This document shows positions 35,384-43,719 of a stretch of DNA of 64,000 nt, piece by piece. Made by a program: the position numbers and the translations under genes. The DNA lies in NCBI GenBank assembly GCA_000383295.1, contig KB911075.1, positions 1 to 64,000 of the forward strand, read 5' to 3'. Origin of the DNA: Faecalispora sporosphaeroides DSM 1294. Lineage in GTDB: Bacteria > Bacillota > Clostridia > Oscillospirales > Acutalibacteraceae. Under the pieces are notes generated by a model, which had not been told where the DNA came from, did no database searches, and saw nothing but the letters and a program-made list of their open reading frames with translations. The first letter of the stretch is position 1. Each line of letters begins with the position of its first letter.

Positions 35384-36178
35384 ATGTCTGAAATCACACA
35401 GGCCAAGCGAATCGTCGTCAAAGTTGGCACCTCAACCCTGACGTACGATAACGGCAAGGCGAATTTCCGCACCATGGAAGAACTCTGCAAGGTACTCAGC
35501 GATTTGCAGAATTCCGGCAAGGAAATGGTCTTGGTTACCTCCGGAGCGCTGGCGATCGGCATGAGCAAACTGGGGTTGAAGGAACGACCGCGTGAGATTG
35601 AGAAAAAACAGGCGGTCGCGGCGGTGGGCCAGTGTGAGCTGATGTTTCTTTACGATAAATTTTTTGGGGAGTTCAACCACACGGTGGCTCAGGTTTTGCT
35701 GTCGAGCGACGTGATGATCGAGCAGATCAGCAAGCGGAATGTGCAGAACACCTTCCGAACTCTGCTCGATATGGGCATTATTCCGGTCGTCAACGAAAAC
35801 GATACGGTGTCTATCGATGAACTGATGGGCGCGCATATCGGCGATAACGATACGCTTTCCGCTACGGTGGCGGTACTGGCGGAGGCCGACCTTCTGGTGC
35901 TTCTGACCGACATCGACGGACTGTACAGCGCCGACCCGAGGAAGTACCCCAACGCAAAGAGAATCCCGCGAGTCCCCAAAATTACCGATGAGATCAAAAC
36001 ACTCGGCGGCGGGGAAGGCTCTGCGAGAGGAACCGGGGGAATGCGCACCAAAATTTCTGCGGCAATGGTTTCTACCGCGGCAGGGATTCCGTGCGGCATC
36101 ATCAACGGCGCCGCCCCGAAGGATCTGTACCGTCTGCTGGCGGGAGAAGACCTGGGGACGATATTCGAAGCGGAATAA
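35384..36178 (+). CDS. proB: Glutamate 5-kinase
   Basis: ProB phosphorylates glutamate as the first step of proline synthesis. The 264-residue amino-acid-kinase domain shows KRIVVKVGTSTLT, VLVTSGALAIGMSKL, NENDTVS and LLTDIDGLYSADPR. GTGGMRTKISAA is near the end. The C-terminal PUA domain found in E. coli is absent, as in many Firmicutes. ATG at 35384 with AAAGGAGTGAGAGGA upstream. proA follows 217 bases later, separated by GC-rich hairpins. Confidence 0.96.
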   Translation: MSEITQAKRIVVKVGTSTLTYDNGKANFRTMEELCKVLSDLQNSGKEMVLVTSGALAIGMSKLGLKERPREIEKKQAVAAVGQCELMFLYDKFFGEFNHTVAQVLLSSDVMIEQISKRNVQNTFRTLLDMGIIPVVNENDTVSIDELMGAHIGDNDTLSATVAVLAEADLLVLLTDIDGLYSADPRKYPNAKRIPRVPKITDEIKTLGGGEGSARGTGGMRTKISAAMVSTAAGIPCGIINGAAPKDLYRLLAGEDLGTIFEAE

Positions 36179-36218
36179 AAACACATCGCGCGCGTACGCC
36201 CCATGCCTGTGCGGCATC

Positions 36219-36285
36219 GGTTTGCCCCGGCTCCTTGCGGGAGCCTGGGCAAAGGCAGCCCCCGCAGGGGCGCTGCCGGCGGCCG
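36219..36285 (+). other. Two GC-rich hairpins between proB and proA
   Basis: The segments TTTGCCC..GGCTCC-TTGC-GGGAGCC..GGGCAAA and GGCAGC..CCCCGCAGGGG..GCTGCC form two strong stems back to back in the proB-proA spacer. Such structures can lower or stop read-through. No T run follows. Confidence 0.5.
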
Positions 36286-36395
36286 CGCGTTTTTTGCTCC
36301 CCCGGTTTTTCCGGGCAGAATATTTTACAAACACACAAATAATGTCTTAACGTTTTTTAAAAACGGAATGGTTTCTCATAGAAAGGGGAAGCACT

Positions 36396-37649
36396 ATGAC
36401 AAAGTTACAGGAAATGGGCCGGAAGGCCAAGGCCGCCTCCCGCGTGCTGGCCAATGCCGGGGCCGGAAAAGACGCCGCGCTGAGGAGTATTGCGGATGGT
36501 TTGGTTGCAAATGCGGAAAAAATCATCGGTGCAAATAAAATCGATCTGGAGCAGGCGCGCGCCGGCGGCATGAGCGAATCGATGCTCGACCGCCTGACGC
36601 TGAACGAGGCCCGCATCAGGGATATGGCGGAGGGCGCCCGGCAGGTGGCCGCGCAGACAGACCCCATCGGCCGCATTCTCTCGGGCGAGGTTCGTCCCAA
36701 CGGAATGAAAATTGAGAAGGTCGCCGTTCCCCTTGGCGTGATCGGCATGATTTACGAGGCGCGCCCCAATGTGACGGCGGACGCGGCAGTGCTGTGCCTG
36801 AAGGCCGGCAACGCGGTGATTCTGCGCGGCGGCAAGGAGGCGATTCACTCCAACACCGCGATTGCACAAGTGATGCGCGACGCTGTGGAGAGCGCCGGGC
36901 TGCCCCGCGACAGCATCCAGCTAGTCGAGGATACCAGCCGCCAGAGCTCGGTGGAGCTCATGGGACTGACCGAGTACCTCGACGTGTTGATCCCCCGCGG
37001 CGGCGCGGGCCTGATCCGCTCGGTGAAGGAGAATTCGCACGTACCCGTCATCGAAACGGGCGTTGGCAACTGCCACGTGTATGTGGACGACAACGCCGAT
37101 CTGGAAATGGCGGCCAGGATTATCTTCAACTCCAAGACGTCCCGCCCCTCCGTGTGCAATGCGGCGGAAACGCTGCTGGTTCACAGTGCGGTGGCGGAAA
37201 AATTCCTGCCTGTCGCAAAGAAAATGCTCGATGAGAAAAAAGTGCAGCTGCGCGCCGATGAGCGCGCCCTGCAAAAGCTGGGCGCATGCGATACGGTCAT
37301 CCCCGCCGCGGAGGACGACTGGGCCACCGAGTTTTCGGATTATATTCTGGCCGTTCGTGTGGTGGATTCCCTCGACGAGGCGATCGAGCATATCTCAAAA
37401 TATTCCTCCGGCCACAGTGAGGCGATTGTGACGAACAACTACGAGCACGCCCGGCAGTTCACCGCCCGCGTGGACGCGGCTGCGGTATATGTGAATGTTT
37501 CCACACGCTTTACCGATGGCGGCCAGTTCGGGCTTGGGGCCGAAATCGGCATTTCCACCCAGAAGCTGCATGCCAGAGGGCCCATGGGCGTCAACGAGCT
37601 GACATCCCAGAAATTCATCATCACCGGCGACGGGCAGATCAGAGAATAA
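36396..37649 (+). CDS. proA: Gamma-glutamyl phosphate reductase
   Basis: ProA reduces glutamyl phosphate to glutamate semialdehyde for proline synthesis. The 417-residue protein of the aldehyde dehydrogenase superfamily shows VPLGVIGMIYEARPNVTADAA, CLKAGNAVILRGGKEA and the catalytic Cys254 in SRPSVCNAAETLL. The C-terminal FGLGAEIGISTQKLHARGPMG is also present. AAAGGGGAAGC precedes the ATG. It pairs with proB despite a 217-base gap. Confidence 0.97.
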   Translation: MTKLQEMGRKAKAASRVLANAGAGKDAALRSIADGLVANAEKIIGANKIDLEQARAGGMSESMLDRLTLNEARIRDMAEGARQVAAQTDPIGRILSGEVRPNGMKIEKVAVPLGVIGMIYEARPNVTADAAVLCLKAGNAVILRGGKEAIHSNTAIAQVMRDAVESAGLPRDSIQLVEDTSRQSSVELMGLTEYLDVLIPRGGAGLIRSVKENSHVPVIETGVGNCHVYVDDNADLEMAARIIFNSKTSRPSVCNAAETLLVHSAVAEKFLPVAKKMLDEKKVQLRADERALQKLGACDTVIPAAEDDWATEFSDYILAVRVVDSLDEAIEHISKYSSGHSEAIVTNNYEHARQFTARVDAAAVYVNVSTRFTDGGQFGLGAEIGISTQKLHARGPMGVNELTSQKFIITGDGQIRE

Positions 37650-37681
37650 CGGGATACGGTGTGATTAAATGCCAAAACAGC

Positions 37682-37728
37682 GATTCCTTCCCCGCTTTTT
37701 GCGGGGAAGGAATTCATCGGCTTTTTTA
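37682..37728 (+). terminator. Terminator after proA
   Basis: TCCTTCCCCGC pairs with GCGGGGAAGGA around TTTTT, with an outer CGAT/ATCG pairing, then CTTTTTT. Confidence 0.75.
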
Positions 37729-37755
37729 AGATTGTCAGAATAAAAAGGAGAAGCC

Positions 37756-38871
37756 ATGAACTCAGAGCAAAATGAAACGAAGCGGGAGCAGACCGAAGAA
37801 CACGGCGAGCTCCCGGAAGAACTGGTAGAGGAAATTGATTTTGACCGCTTTGCCGAAAGCAAAAAGAGCGATGAGACGCGGGTTTCTTCGGACTACCGGT
37901 CGGCATATCAGAAAAAGCCGGAGAAGCGGAAGAGATCCTCCAAACGCAGCCCGGAAGAAAAAAAGGTGCGCGCGGCGCTGGAGGCGGCGGAGCAGGCGAG
38001 AATCCGGGCGCAGAAAGTGGCGGCTGATCTGGCGCAGGCCCCCGAGCCGGAGCCGGAGCTGGATGATTTTCTGCCGGAGGGCGAGACTGCCGAGCGCGAG
38101 GATATTCTGCTGATCAAGAAGGATCCGGGTTCCCCGGGGGAACAGGAGCAGCAGGAAATTGCGGAGAATTCGGAGGCGGCGTCCGCCCCTGCCGCCGCGG
38201 ATCGGGCTCCGTCGCTTCGCAGGAGCGGCAAATACCGCTACGGAATCGGCGTGGGGGCTTTGATCATGGTGCTCGCCTTTGTGGGCCTTTCGGTGATCGT
38301 GTGGGGTGTGGGCCAGCGAATTTACCGCGCCGTAACCGACGACAGCCCGCTGCGCGCGTACGATACGTTCCTGTCCCCGATTGTGATGCAGGACCCCGAA
38401 CCGTTTGAAAGCCCCAAGGAAGCGGACGCGGAAATGGTTATGAAGGCCTCGCTGTGGCGCGCTGTGACGCAGAATGGAGCCCAATACAACAGCTACGATG
38501 ATCAGGGCCGCACGCTGGTTCCCCTCGGCGATGTGGTGGACGCCTGCCACGCGCTGTTTGGCCCGGACTGCGACCTGCAGCCGTCGAATCCGCAGGAGGA
38601 AACCTTCTTTGAATACGATTCGGAGCAGAATGTGTTCCGCGTTATTCCGTACAGCTCGCAGAGCAGCTTCTCCCCGTATACGGTCAGCAGTAAAAAATTC
38701 GGCGATACCGTTGTTCTGCGCGTCGGCTATGTGGTCGGCGACTGGCAGGACGGCACCGAGAGCGAAAACGCTGCTCCCGAGCCGGTGAAGTATATGCAGT
38801 ATGTTCTGAAGAAAACCGCGGACGGCAAAAGCGAATATGTGACGGCTGTCCGTGCCGACAATGCCTCTTAA
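37756..38871 (+). CDS. Single-pass membrane protein of unknown function
   Basis: This 371-residue protein has a long, highly charged N-terminal region (1-155). It is Glu/Lys/Arg-rich with likely helix around EEKKVRAALEAAEQARIRAQ, and is predicted cytoplasmic and partly disordered. One membrane helix follows (about 164-186, IGVGALIMVLAFVGLSVIVW). The extracellular domain of about 185 residues ends in a beta-rich segment (SYDDQGRTLVPLGDVVDACHALFG...). The last part resembles adhesion/anchor regulators of the clostridial envelope but is not recognised. AAAAGGAGAAGCC precedes the ATG. Function unknown. Confidence 0.75.
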   Translation: MNSEQNETKREQTEEHGELPEELVEEIDFDRFAESKKSDETRVSSDYRSAYQKKPEKRKRSSKRSPEEKKVRAALEAAEQARIRAQKVAADLAQAPEPEPELDDFLPEGETAEREDILLIKKDPGSPGEQEQQEIAENSEAASAPAAADRAPSLRRSGKYRYGIGVGALIMVLAFVGLSVIVWGVGQRIYRAVTDDSPLRAYDTFLSPIVMQDPEPFESPKEADAEMVMKASLWRAVTQNGAQYNSYDDQGRTLVPLGDVVDACHALFGPDCDLQPSNPQEETFFEYDSEQNVFRVIPYSSQSSFSPYTVSSKKFGDTVVLRVGYVVGDWQDGTESENAAPEPVKYMQYVLKKTADGKSEYVTAVRADNAS

Positions 38872-38877
38872 CGAAAA

Positions 38878-38904
38878 TGAGCCCGGGCCAACGGCCCGGG
38901 CTCA
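38878..38904. terminator. GC-rich hairpin between convergent genes
   Basis: TGAGCCCGGGCC pairs with GGCCCGGGCTCA around AAC. It lies between a plus-strand gene ending at 38871 and a minus-strand gene ending at 38928, so it may serve both. There is no T run. Confidence 0.6.
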
Positions 38905-38927
38905 TGACATCATTGAGTGATCAGGGT

Positions 38928-39278
38928 TTAAATAATCAGGTACATCAGCGCAAAGATCAGGCCGGTGTCTGCCTTCTCCGAAACAAGGATCAAAAGCAGA
39001 ATCAGAATCAGCGTTCGTTCGCCGTCCTGCAGTAGCCCGTCAAACAAATTGGAAAGCGTGCTGGGCTGCGGGAGCGGCAGGGCGGGCGGCGCGCCCTTTG
39101 CAGGGGAAGAATCATGATGACGCTGTGGCTGTGGCTCAGGCTCGGGCTTTTGGGGCTCCGGCGGCGCGCCCTGCTGTGAACGGCTCAGGCTTTGCTGGGC
39201 GCGGTTCTGCATTTCGCGGACCCGGCGGATGGCGTCCTGCTGCATGCGCTGCATATCGTTGGTGTCGTTGGTCGCCAC
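38928..39278 (-). CDS. Small protein with polar head and hydrophobic C terminus
   Basis: This 116-residue protein begins with a helical polar part (MATNDTNDMQRMQQDAIRRV...). A Pro/Gln/Glu/His-rich linker follows (about 35-78). The C-terminal half carries ERTLILILLLILVSEKADTGLIFALMYLII. That Leu/Ile-rich tail with an acidic break is seen in small clostridial proteins encoded together with the two genes upstream (39297-40174). The family is not known to me. It is the last gene of a three-gene minus-strand unit, 18 bases from its neighbour. Confidence 0.65.
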   Translation of the reverse strand: MATNDTNDMQRMQQDAIRRVREMQNRAQQSLSRSQQGAPPEPQKPEPEPQPQRHHDSSPAKGAPPALPLPQPSTLSNLFDGLLQDGERTLILILLLILVSEKADTGLIFALMYLII

Positions 39279-39296
39279 TGCGAAATCCCCCCTTCG

Positions 39297-39902
39297 TTAC
39301 AAAATGCCCTGCCCGCGGAGTACCGGCAGCAGGCGCAGCATCGAAAGCATTTTTATGGCTTCATCCACCTTCTTCTGGCGCTCCGGCCCCAGAAGAGGGC
39401 GCAGCGCGTGCAGGAGCCGGGTGTTGTTGTCTTCCTGCCGGAAGGTGGAAAGCAAAGGCAGAATTTTTGAGACGACTTGCAGGGTGTCGCTGTCCAGTCC
39501 GCCACCGCCGCCCCCGCCCAAAAGGCCGGTGAGCGCACCGAGTCCGCCGCCACCGCCACCGCCGCCCAGCAGGCCCGACAAGGCATTCAGGCCGCCCGCG
39601 CCGCCAAGGCTTGACAAAAGCGAGCCGAGCTTTGCGGTATCCAGCCCGCCGGCTGCACCGGGGGACTGGGGTATGTTCCCGCCGCCCGGGGCGGCAGAGC
39701 CGGCGTTCCCCAAAAGACCGGCCAGACTGCTCAGGTCCAGCCCCTGAAGAGGATTATTGCCGGCAGGTGCGTTCTGCCCCGGGGACGTGGGGGGATTAGG
39801 TGTGGAATTCCCCAGCCCCAGCGAGGCTGCCAGGCTGTTCAGTTGTTGCATGGCCTGTGGATCGCTGAGCAGCTCGTTGATTTTGCTGGAGAGATCATCC
39901 AT
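39297..39902 (-). CDS. Glycine-rich protein of unknown function
   Basis: This 201-residue protein starts with an amphipathic helix (MDDLSSKINELLSDPQAMQQL). Gly/Pro/Asn-rich repeats follow, including runs of 8 and 7 Gly near residues 113-136 in a 'LSGLLGGGG..LGALTGLLGGGG' pattern. The C-terminal helical part (DSDTLQVVSKILPLLSTFRQEDNNTRLLHALRPLL) contains no Cys or metal motif. The N-terminal helix resembles that of the next small protein (DPQAMQQL vs DQQAIQKL), suggesting a shared assembly segment. It could be a spore-coat-like or surface protein; unproven. Confidence 0.65.
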   Translation of the reverse strand: MDDLSSKINELLSDPQAMQQLNSLAASLGLGNSTPNPPTSPGQNAPAGNNPLQGLDLSSLAGLLGNAGSAAPGGGNIPQSPGAAGGLDTAKLGSLLSSLGGAGGLNALSGLLGGGGGGGGLGALTGLLGGGGGGGLDSDTLQVVSKILPLLSTFRQEDNNTRLLHALRPLLGPERQKKVDEAIKMLSMLRLLPVLRGQGIL

Positions 39903-39919
39903 ACCCTCACACCCTTTTC

Positions 39920-40174
39920 CTATTTCTGTCCGTTCAGGCGGCGCATCAAATCCTGCGCCTGCGGTGAGCTGATCAGCTTTTGAATTGCCTGCTGGTCGTT
40001 CAGTATTTTTTGCAACGTGGCTGCGTCATTCGGATTCATGTTCTGCATCAGAGCTGGCAAATTTCCGTTTTCCGCGTACTGCATGATTTCTTCCGGACGT
40101 TTGCCGAGGCGCTGCGCAAGCAGATTCAGCAAAACCTGTTTTTCGTTGGATTGATTGGATTGGTTCGATTGCAT
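39920..40174 (-). CDS. Small Asn/Gln-rich helical protein
   Basis: This 84-residue protein starts at 40174 with GGGGTG upstream. The N-terminus is Asn/Gln/Ser-rich (MQSNQSNQSNEKQ). A helical segment (LLNLLAQRLGKRPEEIMQYAENGNLPALMQNMN) follows, then the repeat-like LNDQQAIQKLISSPQAQDLMRRLNG. It contains 'LSSPQAQ/DLMRRL', reminiscent of the helical repeats in the following two genes. It is the first gene of this unit. The 306-base gap upstream (40175-40480) holds no supported gene. Confidence 0.65.
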   Translation of the reverse strand: MQSNQSNQSNEKQVLLNLLAQRLGKRPEEIMQYAENGNLPALMQNMNPNDAATLQKILNDQQAIQKLISSPQAQDLMRRLNGQK

Positions 40175-40480
40175 CGTTATCACCCCTTTTTCTATGATAT
40201 GAATGAGAGGTTCGGGATATGAAAGGTAAAGCACAAAACACGTTAAAATCAGCGGTTTCGCCCTTGTATTCGGCAAAGGAAAGCCCCGGAATGTTCATTT
40301 TGGCTTCCGTACGAAAAAACGGCGCGTAGCGTTTTCGTCTGTTTTTTCGGCGTTGGTTGGAAAAGGGCTGGAATGTGGATTGATAATCTCCCTTGCCGGC
40401 GTAGGGAGGTGTATTTGGAGCGGATTTTAAAAAGCATCTGCGGATAGCCGAAAAGCGGCATCATAAGAAAAGGAGGTTCC

Positions 40481-40948
40481 ATGAGAATTTTAGTTGTGTC
40501 GGATACGCACGGAGACCGGCAGACCCTGCACCGCGTGATTTTGTCGCAGCCGAGGGCCGAGGTGGTGATCCACCTCGGGGACGGATGTGAGGACATAGAG
40601 GAGGAACGCTTTCTCCACCCGGAAAAAATGTTTTTGCAGGTGCGCGGCAACTGCGATTGGGGCTGCGCATTGCCGCCTCTGGGGGAAATCCAGCTGGAAA
40701 ACCGCAAAATCTTCTTTACTCACGGTAATATGTACAATGTAAAATACACTCTGGACGAAATCAAGCTGGCGGCACGCCTGCAAAAGGCAACGATTCTGCT
40801 GTTTGGGCATACGCATGTTCCTTACACGGAATACGAGAACGGACTGTATGTGATGAACCCGGGTTCCCTGCGCGGAGCGGGTGCCAGCTACGGCATTGTG
40901 GATTTAACGCCGCAGGGCGTGGTGACAAATTTGATCCGTGCGAATTGA
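40481..40948 (+). CDS. YfcE/MJ0936-type metallophosphoesterase
   Basis: This 155-residue calcineurin-like phosphodiesterase has MRILVVSDTHGD (metal-binding Asp and His at residues 8 and 10). VVIHLGDGCED, VRGNCDW, FFTHGNMYNV and FGHTHVPYTEYENGLYVMNPGSLRG follow. This order is that of the YfcE phosphodiesterases. The natural substrate is unclear. AGGAGG lies upstream of the ATG. The gene stands alone. Confidence 0.93.
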   Translation: MRILVVSDTHGDRQTLHRVILSQPRAEVVIHLGDGCEDIEEERFLHPEKMFLQVRGNCDWGCALPPLGEIQLENRKIFFTHGNMYNVKYTLDEIKLAARLQKATILLFGHTHVPYTEYENGLYVMNPGSLRGAGASYGIVDLTPQGVVTNLIRAN

Positions 40949-41031
40949 GGGCGGAAGAGAATGCGAAATCCGGCGAGCCTAGGGTGTTTTGCATGTGTGC
41001 TTCAGGTGCCGGAACGCCGCCTTGTTTCGCA

Positions 41032-41060
41032 TTGACAAAACGATGTGCCGATGCTACTCT
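41032..41060 (+). promoter_or_regulatory. Promoter of the phosphohexomutase gene
   Basis: TTGACA (41032-41037), a 17-base spacer, then TACTCT (41055-41060). The leader to the start codon at 41215 is about 150 bases. Confidence 0.65.
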
Positions 41061-41214
41061 AAGGAGAGAGAATCCAACTTGAAAAAGGGCCTGCCGGAAG
41101 GCGAAAATTTCTTTTCTGCCGTAAGTGGAGAAGGAAATGGATGCCTTGTTTTCAAGGAGAGGAATGAATAAATAACGTCTTTTGATCGGGCGAAAGGAAA
41201 GGAACGTACCGGAT

Positions 41215-42909
41215 ATGACAGAATATGAAAGATGGCGCAATACCCCTTTGGAAGACCCGAAGCTGACTCAGGAGCTGGAAGACATTGCCGATCAGCCGGA
41301 GGAGATCAACGACCGGTTTTACCGCGACCTGGAATTCGGAACGGGCGGCCTGCGCGGCGTGCTGGGCGCGGGAACGAACCGGATGAATATTTACACCGTG
41401 CGCAAAGCGACCCAAGGCCTCGCGAATTACCTGAATAAAAAGAAACCCGGCGGCGCGGTAGCAATTGCCCACGACAGCCGCATCAATTCCGAGCTTTTTG
41501 CAAAGGAAGCCGCGGGCGTTTTGGCGGCCAGCGGCATCACGGCTCACCTGTACCCCGAGCTGATGCCCACGCCGGCTTTGTCCTTCGCGGTGCGTTACCT
41601 GCACTGTGACGCGGGCATCAACATAACGGCCAGCCATAATCCCGCCAAATATAACGGCTATAAGGCCTACGGCAGCGACGGCTGCCAGATTGCACTGGAA
41701 ATGGCCGACCGCGTGCTGGAGGAGATTAACAGCCTTGACATCTTCAGCGACATAAAACATATCTCTTATGAGGAAGGCGTGAGGAAGGGCCTGATTCGCA
41801 CGATTCCGCAGGAGGTAACGGATGCGTATATAGAGGCCGTGAAGAGCCAGAGTCTGCTCCACGACATCGACGGCGGCCTGAAGGTGGTGTATACGCCGCT
41901 CAACGGCGCGGGACGCATGTGTGTGACCCGCGTGCTCAAAGAAATCGGTATTGACGACGTTACGGTGGTTCCCGAGCAGGCCGAGCCGGACGGAAACTTC
42001 CCCACCTGCCCCTATCCGAATCCGGAATTCCGCGAGGCGTTGCAAAAGGGTCTTGAGCTCAGCGCACGCCTGCAGCCCGACCTGCTGCTGGCAACCGACC
42101 CCGACAGCGACCGCGCGGGGATCGCCGTGCGGCACAATGGGGATTTCGTACTGCTCAATGGCAACGAGGTCGGCGTTCTTCTGCTCGATTTTGTGGCGCG
42201 CATGCGCCGCCGGAACGGCACTATGCCGGACCGTCCGGCGGTGATCAGCACGATTGTCAGCACCGATATGAACGAGCCGGTTGCGGCGGAATACGGGATC
42301 GAGCTGTTCAAGGTGCTGACCGGCTTCAAGTACATCGGTGAAAAAATCGGTGAACTGGAGGCCAAAGGGGAGCGGGATCGCTTTATTTTCGGCTATGAGG
42401 AAAGCTACGGGTATTTGGCGGGCAGCTATGTGCGCGATAAAGACGCCGTAAACGCCAGCATGCTGATCTGCGAAATGGCGCTCTACTACAAACGCCAGGG
42501 GAAAACGCTGGTGGACGCGATGGGCGATCTGTACCAAAAGCATGGCCATTATATCAACGATCTGCTGAACTTCGCGTTTGAAGGGCAGGACGGTATGAAT
42601 AAGATGAGCGGCATGATGGATGCGCTGCGCAGAGCCGCGCCGGAGCAGATCGCGGGTTACCGCGTGATCGGCCACAGCGATTACGAGACCAGAATTCGCT
42701 TCGACGGCGAGGAGCAGAGCCCCATTGATCTGCCGAAATCGAACGTTCTGGAGTACCGCTTGGAGAATGGCTGCAAGCTGATGGTGCGCCCCTCCGGCAC
42801 GGAGCCGAAGATCAAGATTTACCTTTCCGCGCGCGGCGCGAATCGGGAAGAAGCCCTTGCGATCATTGACAAGCTGAAAGAAGCGTCGCCAAAGCTGCTC
42901 GGAATTTAA
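41215..42909 (+). CDS. Phospho-sugar mutase (phosphoglucomutase/phosphomannomutase type)
   Basis: This 564-residue enzyme is of the alpha-D-phosphohexomutase superfamily. It moves phosphate between C1 and C6 of a hexose via phosphoserine. Ser140 lies in ITASHNPAKYNGYK. The metal loop DPDSDRAGIAV, the sugar-binding GYEESYG and the phosphate-binding RPSGTEPKIKIY are present. The length matches the clostridial PgcA-type group of about 575. Which sugar is used is not clear. ATG at 41215 is the family start (MTEYERW), with GGAAAGGAA upstream. Confidence 0.95.
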   Translation: MTEYERWRNTPLEDPKLTQELEDIADQPEEINDRFYRDLEFGTGGLRGVLGAGTNRMNIYTVRKATQGLANYLNKKKPGGAVAIAHDSRINSELFAKEAAGVLAASGITAHLYPELMPTPALSFAVRYLHCDAGINITASHNPAKYNGYKAYGSDGCQIALEMADRVLEEINSLDIFSDIKHISYEEGVRKGLIRTIPQEVTDAYIEAVKSQSLLHDIDGGLKVVYTPLNGAGRMCVTRVLKEIGIDDVTVVPEQAEPDGNFPTCPYPNPEFREALQKGLELSARLQPDLLLATDPDSDRAGIAVRHNGDFVLLNGNEVGVLLLDFVARMRRRNGTMPDRPAVISTIVSTDMNEPVAAEYGIELFKVLTGFKYIGEKIGELEAKGERDRFIFGYEESYGYLAGSYVRDKDAVNASMLICEMALYYKRQGKTLVDAMGDLYQKHGHYINDLLNFAFEGQDGMNKMSGMMDALRRAAPEQIAGYRVIGHSDYETRIRFDGEEQSPIDLPKSNVLEYRLENGCKLMVRPSGTEPKIKIYLSARGANREEALAIIDKLKEASPKLLGI

Positions 42910-42946
42910 GGTTTTGTGCAGTTTGTGTAAAGTTTTGATTAATCTG

Positions 42947-42975
42947 TTGACAAATCGGATAGTCGGGGTTATACT
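42947..42975 (+). promoter_or_regulatory. Promoter of tandem RNA 1
   Basis: TTGACA (42947-42952), a 17-base spacer, then TATACT (42970-42975). The same boxes with the same spacing are at the second copy. Confidence 0.85.
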
Positions 42976-42981
42976 AGAAAC

Positions 42982-43131
42982 ACGTTATACAGGACGGACA
43001 AACGGAGTCCGCGTGATATATTGGAATCAGCGCCATGCGAAAGCATACCGGGCCGGCGGCAGCCGGAACGGCCAGGTCTGTATAATGAAAAGAACATTCA
43101 GCAGCTAAGAGAGATCTTAGCTGCTTTTTTT
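42982..43131 (+). ncRNA. Structured non-coding RNA, tandem copy 1
   Basis: This is a transcript of about 150 nt with its own promoter and terminator and no ORF. A closing stem TTATACAG (42985-42992) with CTGTATAA (43078-43085) surrounds three hairpins. These are CGGAC/GTCCG, ATGC-GAAA-GCAT with a GNRA loop, and CCGGC-GGCA-GCCGG extended by CCG/CGG. It ends in an AGCAGCTAAGA/TCTTAGCTGCT terminator with seven T's. A near copy lies 477 bases on. The family is not recognised; possibly a regulatory sRNA. Confidence 0.72.
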
Positions 43132-43210
43132 GCAGGCTGAGCCTGCACGTATGCCATGGGGCAGCAGGGGGGGAAGTTTTCGCTTCACACTTCATTTGTC
43201 GTGTGTGAGT

Positions 43211-43295
43211 GGGCTTGCCCCTCGTGCCCGCCCCAGCCTGAGGGTGACCCAATACCAGAGGAAACCCATGCGGGGAACCCGCTGAAAACCAGCTT
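43211..43295 (+). repeat. Dispersed intergenic repeat, copy 3
   Basis: Contains GGCTTGCCCCTCGTGCCCGCCCC, GCCTGAGGG and ATGCGGGGAACCCGCTGAAAACC, in the same family as 4011-4110 and 52001-52075. It lies between the two RNA copies. Confidence 0.65.
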
Positions 43296-43423
43296 TTCTA
43301 TAATAATCAAGAGAGAAAAGAAAGAATTTCTCGCTGATGTCCAGGAAAAAGGGTCGCAGAGCTTACAAAACAAGGATGATTATTAATTGTTTGTTAACTA
43401 TAAGTAAATTCAAAAGAAAAGGA

Positions 43424-43452
43424 TTGACAAATCAGATAAGTGGGGTTATACT
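43424..43452 (+). promoter_or_regulatory. Promoter of tandem RNA 2
   Basis: TTGACA (43424-43429), a 17-base spacer, then TATACT (43447-43452). Confidence 0.85.
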
Positions 43453-43458
43453 ATAAAC

Positions 43459-43609
43459 AAGTTATACAGAACGGACAAACGGAGTCTGCGCGATATATTG
43501 GAATTAACGCCATGCGAGAGCATACCGGGCCGGCAACAGGCCGGAACGGTAAGGTCTGTATAATGAAATGAGAATTCGGCGGCAAAGAGAAATCTTGGCT
43601 GCTTTTTTT
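43459..43609 (+). ncRNA. Structured non-coding RNA, tandem copy 2
   Basis: Same architecture as copy 1, about 80% identical. The closing stem is TTATACAGA (43462-43470) with TCTGTATAA. CGGAC/GTCTG (a G-U pair replaces one G-C) comes next. ATGC-GAGA-GCAT (GAAA replaced by GAGA, still GNRA) and CCGGC-AACAG-GCCGG (stem kept, loop changed) follow. The terminator stem also changes but still pairs. Paired bases are kept while loops vary, which supports real RNA structure in both copies. Confidence 0.72.
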
Positions 43610-43683
43610 ATTGTCCCGCGGCAAACAGAGTTTTGCCTGCGGGCTTTTTGCTGTTCTGCGGGTGGCGGAATGAAGTCTGCCTA

Positions 43684-43713
43684 TTGCCGCGGGAGTGCCG
43701 CTGGTAGTATAAT
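43684..43713 (+). promoter_or_regulatory. Promoter for the gene at 43962
   Basis: TTGCCG (43684-43689), an 18-base spacer, then TATAAT (43708-43713), followed by a 240-base leader. Confidence 0.6.
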
Positions 43714-43719
43714 AAATAA

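Noticed and set aside
39470-39780. Plus-strand Pro-rich frame (39229-39747)
   Set aside because: Its Pro runs are the antisense of the Gly codons in the minus-strand gene at 39297-39902, which has a better start and spacing.
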